Assembly (NCBI GenBank): GCA_031415015.1
Contig: JANOQT010000092.1
Span: 1 to 37,368 of the forward strand
DNA length: 37,368 nucleotides
Reading direction: 5' to 3'
Source of the DNA: JAUYQR01 sp031415015
GTDB lineage: Bacteria; Pseudomonadota; Alphaproteobacteria; Rhodobacterales; Rhodobacteraceae
This document shows, in pieces, positions 8,057 through 15,647 of the stretch; within the stretch, counting starts at the first letter, position 1; every line of letters begins with the position of its first letter. The position numbers and the translations under genes were made by a program. Under the pieces are notes generated by a model, which saw only the letters and a list, made by a program, of their open reading frames with translations, had not been told where the DNA came from and ran no database searches.

Positions 8057-8541
8057 TCGTTTCGCTATGTGCGGCCACTCATTCTGTTGGCCAGACGACC
8101 TTTGATGGTCCGACGGTTGAGACGCCCGAACTACGCATTGAACTTCGGCCCGTTGGCGATGACCGGTTCGAAATTGGCTTGAAAGACAAGGTTACGGGTC
8201 TGCGAGAGGGCCATGAATTTGTGGGAGAAGGGGCGAATGATCCAAGTCCCTTCTTGCTCGTCCAAGGCCGGTACTGCAATATAGCCGTGATCATGCTGAC
8301 CGTGGAATACCCATGGCGCCACACTCTACCCGAGTTTCAGCGGGTTCTTTCAACTTTCGCGTTCCGCAGATCTGATTTTGCGTTCATCGATGTCGCTTAT
8401 GGCCCAGTGACCGACATCGCGCTCGCCGACGACACGGCCTACGAATTGGCTGACCAGGAAATGCTACCCCCGATCAGGGTGCGCTGCCTCGGTGGTCAAT
8501 ACGAGCAGACCTTCGAATTCTTTGCGCAGGGGCACAATTAG
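8026..8541 (+). CDS. Small periplasmic protein, candidate immunity protein to the GH19 fusion
   Basis: A 171-residue protein with a Sec signal peptide (MERYVPSLVLIVSLCAATHSV) that starts inside the 3' end of the GH19 fusion gene; GAGGA lies eight bases before the ATG. The mature part is probably beta-rich and has two cysteines (GRYCNIAV, VRCLGGQ) that could form a disulfide. I do not recognise the family. A small exported protein translationally coupled to a wall hydrolase is the usual layout of a peptidoglycan-targeting effector and its periplasmic inhibitor, so I infer an immunity role. No homology was seen that proves it. Confidence 0.6.
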   Translation: MERYVPSLVLIVSLCAATHSVGQTTFDGPTVETPELRIELRPVGDDRFEIGLKDKVTGLREGHEFVGEGANDPSPFLLVQGRYCNIAVIMLTVEYPWRHTLPEFQRVLSTFAFRRSDFAFIDVAYGPVTDIALADDTAYELADQEMLPPIRVRCLGGQYEQTFEFFAQGHN

Positions 8542-8654
8542 CAGCCTCTGGCGCGCAGAGAAGGTTCGACTGCAGTCGCGTTTCCTCCACCAATGACCTT
8601 CGCGTAAACTCTGGATCCTCGCCTTCGCAGGGTGCTGCCGCTTGCGATGAAAAC

Positions 8655-8686
8655 AGACCTGCAGGCCCGGGAGGGCCTGCAGGTCT
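8655..8686 (-). terminator. Strong hairpin terminator behind the tail-collar gene
   Basis: Fourteen-base perfect arms (8655-8668 and 8673-8686, AGACCTGCAGGCCC and its complement) around GGGA. Read on the minus strand the stem is followed by TGTTTTC, fitting termination of the minus-strand tail-collar gene that ends at 8747. The rest of the 205-bp gap (8542-8746) shows no gene. Confidence 0.7.
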
Positions 8687-8746
8687 TGACCGGGGGCGAG
8701 GGGGTCGACCGCCCGGCCGGTTGTCCGCAACAGGGACGCTTGCGGA

Positions 8747-9256
8747 TCAGTTGCGCGAGGGGAAGACGCCCTCAAGCGCGATGATGTACTGAATGCAAAG
8801 GCTTGGCTGGATGTTGGCATGCGGCTGGTTGCCGCCGGCCGCCGAGACGGTCAAAGGGTTCAGCGTCACAATCGGCGTGGCAATGGCACTAAAGCTTTGC
8901 GACCGTGCCAGGAAGTCGCCCGCCGGCCGGTCATTGTCGCCAGGCACGTTCACCACGTTCAAGTCATGCGAATGAACCGGCATCTGTGCGGCGGTCAGCG
9001 CGACGGTCTCGGAGCCCAGAACTTCGCCTTGCACGCGTGGCGTCAGGCCATTGCCGTTGCCGGAATGCATCGGAACCCGGCCCCGCAGATCGGGAAGCTG
9101 AAAGGTCGTGACCCCGTCGCCGCCGTAGAGGGTGCCCAACAGCGAAAACAGCGCCGAGTTCTGCGCGATGGGGAGGCTCTGGCCGTTGCAGAACGCCCAG
9201 CCCCGCGGCTCGAAGTTACCTGCAAATATGATGATCGTTCCAAGAATCGGGTCCAT
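8747..9256 (-). CDS. Phage tail collar domain protein (microcystin-dependent protein MdpB-like)
   Basis: A 169-residue protein. Residues 1-60 form a tail collar domain: ILGTIIIFAGNFEPRGWAFC, NGQSLPIAQNSALFSLLGT, YGGDGVTTFQLPDLRGRVP. The end, IIALEGVFPSRN, is the conserved end of the stand-alone MdpB-type proteins. These resemble phage tail fibre tips but occur in many bacteria outside prophages, and their function is unknown. AGGAGG precedes the ATG at 9256; a longer frame upstream lacks this. It diverges from the autotransporter gene, and the CRP-type palindrome at 9343-9364 is nearly equidistant (about 95 bp) from both starts. No other phage structural genes are adjacent. Confidence 0.88.
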   Translation of the reverse strand: MDPILGTIIIFAGNFEPRGWAFCNGQSLPIAQNSALFSLLGTLYGGDGVTTFQLPDLRGRVPMHSGNGNGLTPRVQGEVLGSETVALTAAQMPVHSHDLNVVNVPGDNDRPAGDFLARSQSFSAIATPIVTLNPLTVSAAGGNQPHANIQPSLCIQYIIALEGVFPSRN

Positions 9257-9342
9257 AAAACCTCCTGCCGCCTTTCTGCACGTTGCGCGGCCTTGTGCGG
9301 CCACATTGAGATTTTCTGATTAACCACCCTCATCGCTGCTCA

Positions 9343-9364
9343 CTGTGTCAAAACGCACAGAGCG
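9343..9364. promoter_or_regulatory. CRP-type operator between the tail-collar and autotransporter genes
   Basis: CTGTGTC-AAAA-CGCACAGAGCG. The core is TGTG-N8-CACA (9344-9359), the spacing of a CRP site. The second copy at 13997-14018 is identical outside the four central bases. It lies midway in the 190-bp divergent gap 9257-9446, about 95 bp from either start codon, which suits control of both genes. The Crp-family regulator at 23100 is the obvious candidate to bind. Confidence 0.65.
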
Positions 9365-9446
9365 GAATTCCGCTGGCAGATAGACGGGTGGTTGAAAGGC
9401 GCGCGGGCAGAAGGCCGAGGGCGTGCCGCACCACCGGAGTACCGCC

Positions 9447-12400
9447 ATGCTGCATCTTGCACGACGACTGAGCCTCATTGCGCTGGCGGCATTTGCGCCA
9501 TTGGCGCCAACCCCCGCGCTGTCGCTTGGGTCGGGGTTCATTGATCAGGGCTTCGTGCTTGTCGGGCATGGCTGCACATTTAACATCTACCATGACGGCG
9601 CAGGGCAGGAATCGCAGGTGCAGCTGTTCGTGCCCGGCGGGGCCGGTGCCAGCCCCAGTGCCGGCGGCAATTTCTGGCTTGGCGGGGGGATTGCCGCCTG
9701 GCCCTCCAACATTACCGCGTCACAGGTCGGGACGACCTGCGGGATCACCGGCATCACCAATTTCGTGTCGGACGGCGCGAACGGCACCTATGCAACCGAC
9801 GGCTTCATGGGCGTCAGCTTTCGTGGCGTGTCGGGCGTGGATGGCCTGACCTATAACTATTCCATCGGTCTGAGCGGCGCTTCGAGCACAACCGTTGTCA
9901 ACTCGCGGGCGCTGGTGCCGAACACTACGCCCACCGCCAGTGCCGGGCCGGATCAAACCATAGCGTCGGGCGCGGGGGTCACACTGGACGGCACCGCGTC
10001 GTCTGACCCGGATGTGGGCCAGACCCTGACCTATGCCTGGACGCAGACCGGCGGCCCGGCGGTCACGCTCAGCAGCGCCACGGCGGCCAGCCCGACCTTT
10101 ACCGCCGCGGTTTTGCCGCCCGGCCCGGCGTCGGTCCTGACCTTCAGCCTTGTGGTCAATGACGGCATCGCCGCCTCGACCGCCGACAGTGTGACGATCA
10201 CCGTCACCGCCCCGGCAAACACCGCGCCCACCGCCAATGCCGGGCCGGACCAGTCTGTCGCTGCCGCCAGCGGCGTGACGCTGACCGGTGCTGCCTCCAA
10301 CGCCAATGATGCAGGCCAGACGCTGACTTATGCCTGGACGCAGACCGCAGGGACCGCAGTGACCTTGAGTGGCGCTGCCAGTGCTGCGCCCACCTTCACC
10401 GCGCCGTCGCTGGTTCCCGGGGCCAGCAATCTGGTGCTGACTTTCAGTCTGGTGGTCAATGACAGCATCGACGCCTCGGCGGCGGACAGCGTGACGATCA
10501 CCGTCACGGCCCCGGCCAACGTCGTCCCTACTGCCAATGCGGGTCCCGATCAGTCGGTGGCTGCTGGGGCCGCTGTCGCGCTGACCGGAGCTGCGTCCAA
10601 CGCCAACAACGCCGGACAAACGCTGACCTATGCCTGGACGCAGACCGCAGGGACCGGGGTGACACTGACCGGTGCCAGCAGTGCAGCGCCCACGTTCACA
10701 GCGCCAGCGCTTGCCATCGGCGATGCCGATCTGACGCTGACCTTCAGCCTTATCGTCAATGACGGCATCGCCGCCTCGGCTGCCGATACTGTCACCGTTA
10801 CCGTGACGGCACCGGCAAACACCCTGCCCACGGCAGACGCAGGGCCGGATCAGGTGGTTGCACAAGGCGCGATTGTTGCGCTGGACGGCACGGGGTCCGC
10901 CGACCCCGATGCCGGTCAGACGTTGACCTACAGCTGGACCCAGACCTCCGGTGCGGTTCAGGGGCTGACCAACACAACCTCGGCTACCCCCGGCTTTACC
11001 GCCCCGGCCCTGCAGGTCGGCGATGCGCCAATTGTGGTGGAGTTCACGCTGGTGGTTGATGACGGCTTTGCCGCCTCGGCCCCGTCCAGCGTGACGGTCA
11101 CCATCAACCCGCCGCCGAACACCCCGCCCACAGCGGATGCCGGACCGGACCAGACGGTGATGTCGGCCGACGCTGTGACGCTGGACGGATCCGCCTCATC
11201 TGATCCGGATGCAGCGCAGACACTGGATTTCGCCTGGACACAGGTCAGCGGTCCGGCAGTGACACTTGGCGGTGCCAATACCGCGTCGCCGACCTTTGTG
11301 GCCCCTACGCTTGCCATCGGCGCCCCGGCGGCAGTGCTGCAGTTCAGCCTTTCGATTGACGACGGCACTGATGTCTCGACCCCTGATACCGTGCAGGTTA
11401 CGGTTCAGCCGCCCGCCAACACGGCACCTGTGGCCGATGCCGGTGCAGATCAGTCGGTGCTGAGTGCGGCGGCGGTGACACTGGACGGCGCGGGGTCGTC
11501 CGATCCTGACGCAGCGTCGGTGATCAGCTTTGTCTGGACCCAGACCTCCGGTCCTGCGGTCACCTTGTCTGGCGCTGCAACGTCGGCGCCGACGTTTACC
11601 GCGCCGGCTGTGGCGATCGGAGCGACACCTGCCGTGCTGGGCTTCGAGCTGACCGTTTCGGACGGCATCGACAGCGACACCGACACCGTGACGGTCACCG
11701 TCAACGGTCCGCCGAACACGGCACCGACCGCCAATGCGGGGGCCGATCAGACGGTGGCCTCGGGTGCGGGGGCAAGCCTGGATGCCAGCGCCTCGACGGC
11801 GAATGACGCAGGCCAGACGCTGACCTACGCCTGGACGCAGACTGCAGGGCCGGCCGTCACCCTCAGCGATGCGACGGTGGCCGGGCCGACCTTCACCGCG
11901 CCGGTGATTGCGCCGGGGCCGACCTCTGCCACGCTGACTTTCAGCCTGACGGTATCGGACGGATTGGATGTGTCTGCGGCGGATACCGTGACGATCACTG
12001 TCACGCCACCCGCGAACACCGCGCCTGTCGCTGATGCGGGGCCGGATCAAGGCGTCGCGTCTGCCAGTGCCGTGACGCTGGACGGGACCGGGTCCACCTC
12101 GAATGATGCCGGGCAAAGCGTGACCTATGCCTGGACGCAGACCGCAGGCACCGCAGTTGTGCTGAGCGATGCGACGGCGGCCAGCCCCGGCTTTACCGCC
12201 CCCACCATCGCCACCGGCGGGGCGGACGAGACGCTGGTGTTCAGCCTTGTCGTCGATGACGGGATCGACGTCTCGGGCGCCGATACGGTCACGATTCTGG
12301 TAACGGCACCGACGACCGCCGTTCCGACCGCGAATGCCGGGCCGGATCAGACGGTGGCCACGGGGGCAGCGGTCAGTCTTGACGGATCGGCCTCGTCGGC

Positions 12401-13811
12401 CAATGACGCGGGGCAAACCCTCACCTTTGCGTGGACACAAACCGCCGGGACGGTGGTGACGCTTGGCGGCGCCGGGACGGCCACCCCAAGCTTTACTGCG
12501 CCGACGCTGGCGGCGGGCGATGCGGATGTGACGCTGACCTTCAGCCTGACGGTCGATGACGGGGTCGACGGGCCCGCCAATGACACGGTGACGATCACCG
12601 TCACCGCCCCGGGATCGGGGGCTGCGCCGACCGTGGCGATCACCGGCCTGCCCGGCACCTACACCGGCACCGGCCCGCTGACCGCGACCATCACCTTCAG
12701 CGAGCCGGTGACCGGTTTTGTTGCCGGTGACCTTGCCGTGACCAATGCCACCGTCACCGGTCTGACCGGCAGCGGCGCGGTCTATGCCGCCACCCTGACG
12801 CCGACGGCCCCGCCAGCCGACATCACCGTCGCGGTGCCCGGCGCTGTGGCGGTCGATGTCGAAGCCCTAGGCAACCTTGCCTCGGCGACTGTCACCATCA
12901 CGGGCACCACAACGGCTGCCTCCAGCGAGGTGATCGAAAAGGCACTGGTCCAGCGCGCCCGCGCCCTGATCAACAGCCAGCCAAAGCTGCGCCGGTTCCT
13001 TGCGCCGGGCGGGTCTGACAGCTTTTTCTCCTTCGTCACCCAGAACCGTGGTGCGTTCGGCCTGTCCATCGGTCAGGACAGCCCGGTCTGGCTGTCGGTG
13101 CAAGGCGAATGGTCCAAGGACGGCGCGGACGAGCAGGACTATTACAACCTGGCCTTCGGCGGGCATCTGTGGACCAGCGAAAACCTGATCCTGGGCGCGA
13201 TGGTGCAGTTTGATGACGCGAAAACCACCACCGCGACCGGCACGTTCAGCGGGCAAGGCTGGCTGGTCGGGCCCTATCTGGTGGCGCGGATGGCGGATCA
13301 GCCCCTGGTCTTTTCAGCCTCGGCGCTGACTGGCCGGTCGAAGAATGAACTCACCACCTTCGGTATCGGCACCGACCAGTTCGACAGCAAGCGCACGCTG
13401 TTCACCGCCGGGGTCGAAGGGCAGATCCTGACGCGGGGCGGGCTGGTTCTGATCCCTTCGTTCGATCTGGCCCATACTGAGGACCGGCAGGAGGCTTACG
13501 TCGACACCACCTCGGCCACGGTTCCGGCACAGACGATCCGGCTGACCGAGGCAAGCTTTGGCCTTGGGTTCGAAGCGCCGGTTCAGACCGGGGGTGCGGA
13601 CGTGGTGCTGTCCGGCAAGATCAGTGCGGTCTACGCGTCGACCCGCACGGCAACGGAAGCAACCGACACGGTCCGTGGCCGGATCGACCTTGGGGCTGAA
13701 ATTGCCTTCAGTCAGGCGGCCTCCATGCGGATCAGCACCTATTACGACGGTCTGGGACTGGGCGATTACGAGGCTTTCGGGGCCGACCTGCTGTTCCAGA
13801 TGAAATTCTAG
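9447..13811 (+). CDS. Giant autotransporter adhesin with nine PKD/Ig-like repeats and C-terminal beta-barrel
   Basis: A 1454-residue type V secreted protein. It starts with a signal peptide (MLHLARRLSLIALAAFAPLA, then PTPALS). A unique N-terminal domain to about residue 158 has two cysteines. Nine tandem repeats of about 99-100 residues follow (to about 1055), each running from N-T-x-P-T-A-x-A-G-P-D-Q through TYAWTQT-x-G to an end like DTVTITVTAP. A different Ig-like domain (VAITGLPGTYTGTGP, FSEPVTGF) follows. From about 1160 to 1454 is an autotransporter beta-barrel ending in the outer-membrane signature aromatic (QMKF). Repeats are likely extended Ig folds displaying the N-terminal domain. 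GGAG precedes ATG 9447; a GTG at 9423 is less likely. An intrinsic terminator follows. Confidence 0.9.
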   Translation: MLHLARRLSLIALAAFAPLAPTPALSLGSGFIDQGFVLVGHGCTFNIYHDGAGQESQVQLFVPGGAGASPSAGGNFWLGGGIAAWPSNITASQVGTTCGITGITNFVSDGANGTYATDGFMGVSFRGVSGVDGLTYNYSIGLSGASSTTVVNSRALVPNTTPTASAGPDQTIASGAGVTLDGTASSDPDVGQTLTYAWTQTGGPAVTLSSATAASPTFTAAVLPPGPASVLTFSLVVNDGIAASTADSVTITVTAPANTAPTANAGPDQSVAAASGVTLTGAASNANDAGQTLTYAWTQTAGTAVTLSGAASAAPTFTAPSLVPGASNLVLTFSLVVNDSIDASAADSVTITVTAPANVVPTANAGPDQSVAAGAAVALTGAASNANNAGQTLTYAWTQTAGTGVTLTGASSAAPTFTAPALAIGDADLTLTFSLIVNDGIAASAADTVTVTVTAPANTLPTADAGPDQVVAQGAIVALDGTGSADPDAGQTLTYSWTQTSGAVQGLTNTTSATPGFTAPALQVGDAPIVVEFTLVVDDGFAASAPSSVTVTINPPPNTPPTADAGPDQTVMSADAVTLDGSASSDPDAAQTLDFAWTQVSGPAVTLGGANTASPTFVAPTLAIGAPAAVLQFSLSIDDGTDVSTPDTVQVTVQPPANTAPVADAGADQSVLSAAAVTLDGAGSSDPDAASVISFVWTQTSGPAVTLSGAATSAPTFTAPAVAIGATPAVLGFELTVSDGIDSDTDTVTVTVNGPPNTAPTANAGADQTVASGAGASLDASASTANDAGQTLTYAWTQTAGPAVTLSDATVAGPTFTAPVIAPGPTSATLTFSLTVSDGLDVSAADTVTITVTPPANTAPVADAGPDQGVASASAVTLDGTGSTSNDAGQSVTYAWTQTAGTAVVLSDATAASPGFTAPTIATGGADETLVFSLVVDDGIDVSGADTVTILVTAPTTAVPTANAGPDQTVATGAAVSLDGSASSANDAGQTLTFAWTQTAGTVVTLGGAGTATPSFTAPTLAAGDADVTLTFSLTVDDGVDGPANDTVTITVTAPGSGAAPTVAITGLPGTYTGTGPLTATITFSEPVTGFVAGDLAVTNATVTGLTGSGAVYAATLTPTAPPADITVAVPGAVAVDVEALGNLASATVTITGTTTAASSEVIEKALVQRARALINSQPKLRRFLAPGGSDSFFSFVTQNRGAFGLSIGQDSPVWLSVQGEWSKDGADEQDYYNLAFGGHLWTSENLILGAMVQFDDAKTTTATGTFSGQGWLVGPYLVARMADQPLVFSASALTGRSKNELTTFGIGTDQFDSKRTLFTAGVEGQILTRGGLVLIPSFDLAHTEDRQEAYVDTTSATVPAQTIRLTEASFGLGFEAPVQTGGADVVLSGKISAVYASTRTATEATDTVRGRIDLGAEIAFSQAASMRISTYYDGLGLGDYEAFGADLLFQMKF
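9921..12611 (+). repeat. Nine tandem ~300-bp coding repeats
   Basis: Repeat units start near 9921, 10218, 10518, 10818, 11118, 11418, 11715, 12015 and 12315, so the period is 297-300 bp. Each encodes one Ig/PKD-like module. Conserved stretches such as GCCTGGACGCAGACCGCAGG recur nearly unchanged, so the array is a likely site of repeat-number change by recombination and of assembly error. Confidence 0.93.
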
Positions 13812-13848
13812 TCCGTCGCAAGACGACAAGCGATTTGCATCAGATCAT

Positions 13849-13883
13849 CGCGGCGACGTCCCCAGCGTCGCCGCGTTTTTTTT
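13849..13883 (+). terminator. Intrinsic terminator of the autotransporter gene
   Basis: CGCGGCGACG (13849-13858) and CGTCGCCGCG (13866-13875) form a 10-bp stem around seven bases, followed directly by eight T. A textbook rho-independent terminator, 38 bp after the stop. Confidence 0.92.
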
Positions 13884-13996
13884 CCTTTCCGGCGGGCAAG
13901 CCCTGTTCCCGCAAAAGTAGACCCTTTGCAGAACCTGCGCAGATTGACTCAATATCTTCCGACCAGATTTCGCGCTCAGGTAGAAATTCCTCGCCT

Positions 13997-14018
13997 CTGT
14001 GTCCTGCCGCACAGAGCG
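13997..14018. promoter_or_regulatory. CRP-type operator upstream of the unknown-paralogue operon
   Basis: CTGTGTC-CTGC-CGCACAGAGCG, core TGTG-N8-CACA (13998-14013), with 18 of 22 positions identical to the site at 9343-9364. It is about 125-140 bp before the ATG at 14139, inside the 327-bp gap 13812-14138. Apart from this site and the upstream terminator the gap shows only a TTGACT (13944-13949) without a convincing -10. Confidence 0.65.
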
Positions 14019-14138
14019 TTACGCCCACGCGCCCTATTCCGTTTTTCAGGCCGTGTGATGCCCGAAACCGGGAGTCCGCGCGGCCCGACTGAACCGCAGC
14101 AACCCTCATTTTCAGCGAAGATATCCAAGGAGAAGATC

Positions 14139-15572
14139 ATGAACATGCAGCAGACGAACGTGGCGGCGACCCAGCTTACCCCGGGACAAAATGCCTTTAT
14201 CAGTTCCCTCACCGGACAGGTGACCACGATGCTTGGCAGCCAGTTGCCCGGCACGTTCCAGATGGTCAGCTACCCGCCGGGCTTTCACCCGGCCGTACAG
14301 TACGGTGCGTCGGCCTATTACAACTCGACCATGCTGGACGCCTTTAACGGCACCCTGCAGATCGGCACCAACGGGATGCTGACGCTGGGCAACCAGCAGT
14401 TCGCCACGCTTTACTTCAAGATCCTGTCGAACGCGACCTACCAGTATTCCGCTGCCGACCAGAAAGTGGTCAACGACCCCGACATCGCCAACCAGCAGAT
14501 CGCCGTCGTCAACACCGCCACTTCCAGCGGCTTTGTGGCGGCCTACGGGGTCAGCCCGGTCAGCTATCCGACCATCATGACGGCGGTGCTGAAGAACTTC
14601 TCCTCCAGCCCGACCGACTGGTCGACCGGCAACATCTCCAAGGCGGCGACCGCCCTTCCGAATGCCGGGTTCGCCTCGCTTGGGCAGGCGATTGCCTCGG
14701 CGGTGCAGCTGCTGTCGCCGCTGAATACCATCCTTGGCGCGCAGTCGGCCGCGAATCTGGAACTGTCGGCAGCAATGGCTGCTGCGCAGAACCCGTCCGC
14801 TGCCAATGGCGGGCTGCAGACCAGCGCCTCGACCTACTATGTCGGCTGGACACCGATGCCGTCGAACAACCAGATCCAGGGTGGCCTGCAGTCGGGATCG
14901 AAAGTGTCGATCCAGGTGTCCGCGTCAAACCTTGACCAGTCCAGCGCCAACCTGTCAATCTCGGGAAAGACCGGGTTCTCGATCCCGATCCTTGATGTGC
15001 TGGACATCGGCGTTTCCGCCAGCGCGTCCTACAACTGGTCGAAAAACACCACGTCCTCGTCCAGCCTGAACATGACGCTGGACTATCCCGGCGTGACGCT
15101 GGTGCAGATCGACCCGCTGGCCCTGTCGGCCAACAACACCACCGGCTGGTATGACGAAAGCCTGCTGCAGTCGATCATCGCCGGGTCGGGCAACGCCAAC
15201 GTGTCGGGCTTCAAGATCGACCCGTCGAACCAGTACGCGCCGGCCAACATGTTCGGCACCGGCATGCCGTTCTCGCGGCTGCGCACGCTGGTGGTCTGCC
15301 AGGCCCCCACGATCACCATGGTGTTCTCGGCGGATCAGGCGACCTCGGTGATGTCGTCGTTCAAGGAGCAGTCCTCGGTCAACGTCAAGCTGTTCGGGCT
15401 GTTCTCGATCGGGTCGATGGATCAAAGCTACAGTGTCAGCAAGGTGCATCAGGACAGTGCGTCGGGCACCGTCACGGTGATCTTTGCACCGCCTGCGATC
15501 ATCGGCACCGTGCCGCCCGAACAGCAGGTCTGCACCGTGCTGGGCGGCGTGGCGGATTACCCGCCGGCGTGA
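14139..15572 (+). CDS. Unknown protein, first of two tandem paralogues
   Basis: A 477-residue protein with no signal peptide; unusually rich in Ser, Asn, Thr and Ala and probably beta-rich. Its N-terminus (TQLTPGQNAFISSLTGQVTT, QMVSYPPGFHPAVQYGASA), middle (SAANGGLQTSASTYYVGW) and end (SGTVTVIFAPP, GGVADYPPA) align with the following gene, so they form a tandem paralogue pair. A Ser/Thr-rich amphipathic stretch (SIPILDVLDIGVSASASYNW) followed by SKNTTSSSSLNMTLDY resembles a membrane-inserting hairpin of pore-forming proteins, but this is only a visual impression. I chose ATG 14139 because AAGGAGAAG lies just before it; the open frame runs further upstream. A CRP-type site lies upstream, and the FAD protein and cyclase follow on the same strand. 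Family unknown to me. Confidence 0.75.
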   Translation: MNMQQTNVAATQLTPGQNAFISSLTGQVTTMLGSQLPGTFQMVSYPPGFHPAVQYGASAYYNSTMLDAFNGTLQIGTNGMLTLGNQQFATLYFKILSNATYQYSAADQKVVNDPDIANQQIAVVNTATSSGFVAAYGVSPVSYPTIMTAVLKNFSSSPTDWSTGNISKAATALPNAGFASLGQAIASAVQLLSPLNTILGAQSAANLELSAAMAAAQNPSAANGGLQTSASTYYVGWTPMPSNNQIQGGLQSGSKVSIQVSASNLDQSSANLSISGKTGFSIPILDVLDIGVSASASYNWSKNTTSSSSLNMTLDYPGVTLVQIDPLALSANNTTGWYDESLLQSIIAGSGNANVSGFKIDPSNQYAPANMFGTGMPFSRLRTLVVCQAPTITMVFSADQATSVMSSFKEQSSVNVKLFGLFSIGSMDQSYSVSKVHQDSASGTVTVIFAPPAIIGTVPPEQQVCTVLGGVADYPPA

Positions 15573-15596
15573 TCCCACGCGTCTGATTTGAACCCC

Positions 15597-15621
15597 CCGG
15601 GGGCGCAATCCGCGCCCCCGG
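15597..15621 (+). other. GC-rich hairpin between the two paralogues
   Basis: CCGGGGGCGC (15597-15606) and GCGCCCCCGG (15612-15621) form a perfect 10-bp stem with a five-base loop in the 75-bp gap. There is no T-run. It could act as an attenuator or as an mRNA stabiliser that sets different levels of the two paralogues. Confidence 0.5.
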
Positions 15622-15647
15622 CCATTGGTCATCAAGGACCCCGCGCC

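Noticed and set aside
9921..12611. Periodic repeats considered as a CRISPR array
   Set aside because: Period is 300 bp, the repeats are in one continuous reading frame and encode Ig-like modules.
13944..13972. TTGACT as a promoter -35 for the paralogue operon
   Set aside because: No -10-like hexamer at 16-18 bases, so not listed as a promoter.
13926..14138. Upstream in-frame extension of the 477-residue protein
   Set aside because: It would run through the CRP-type site and lacks a ribosome binding site; AAGGAG precedes the ATG at 14139.
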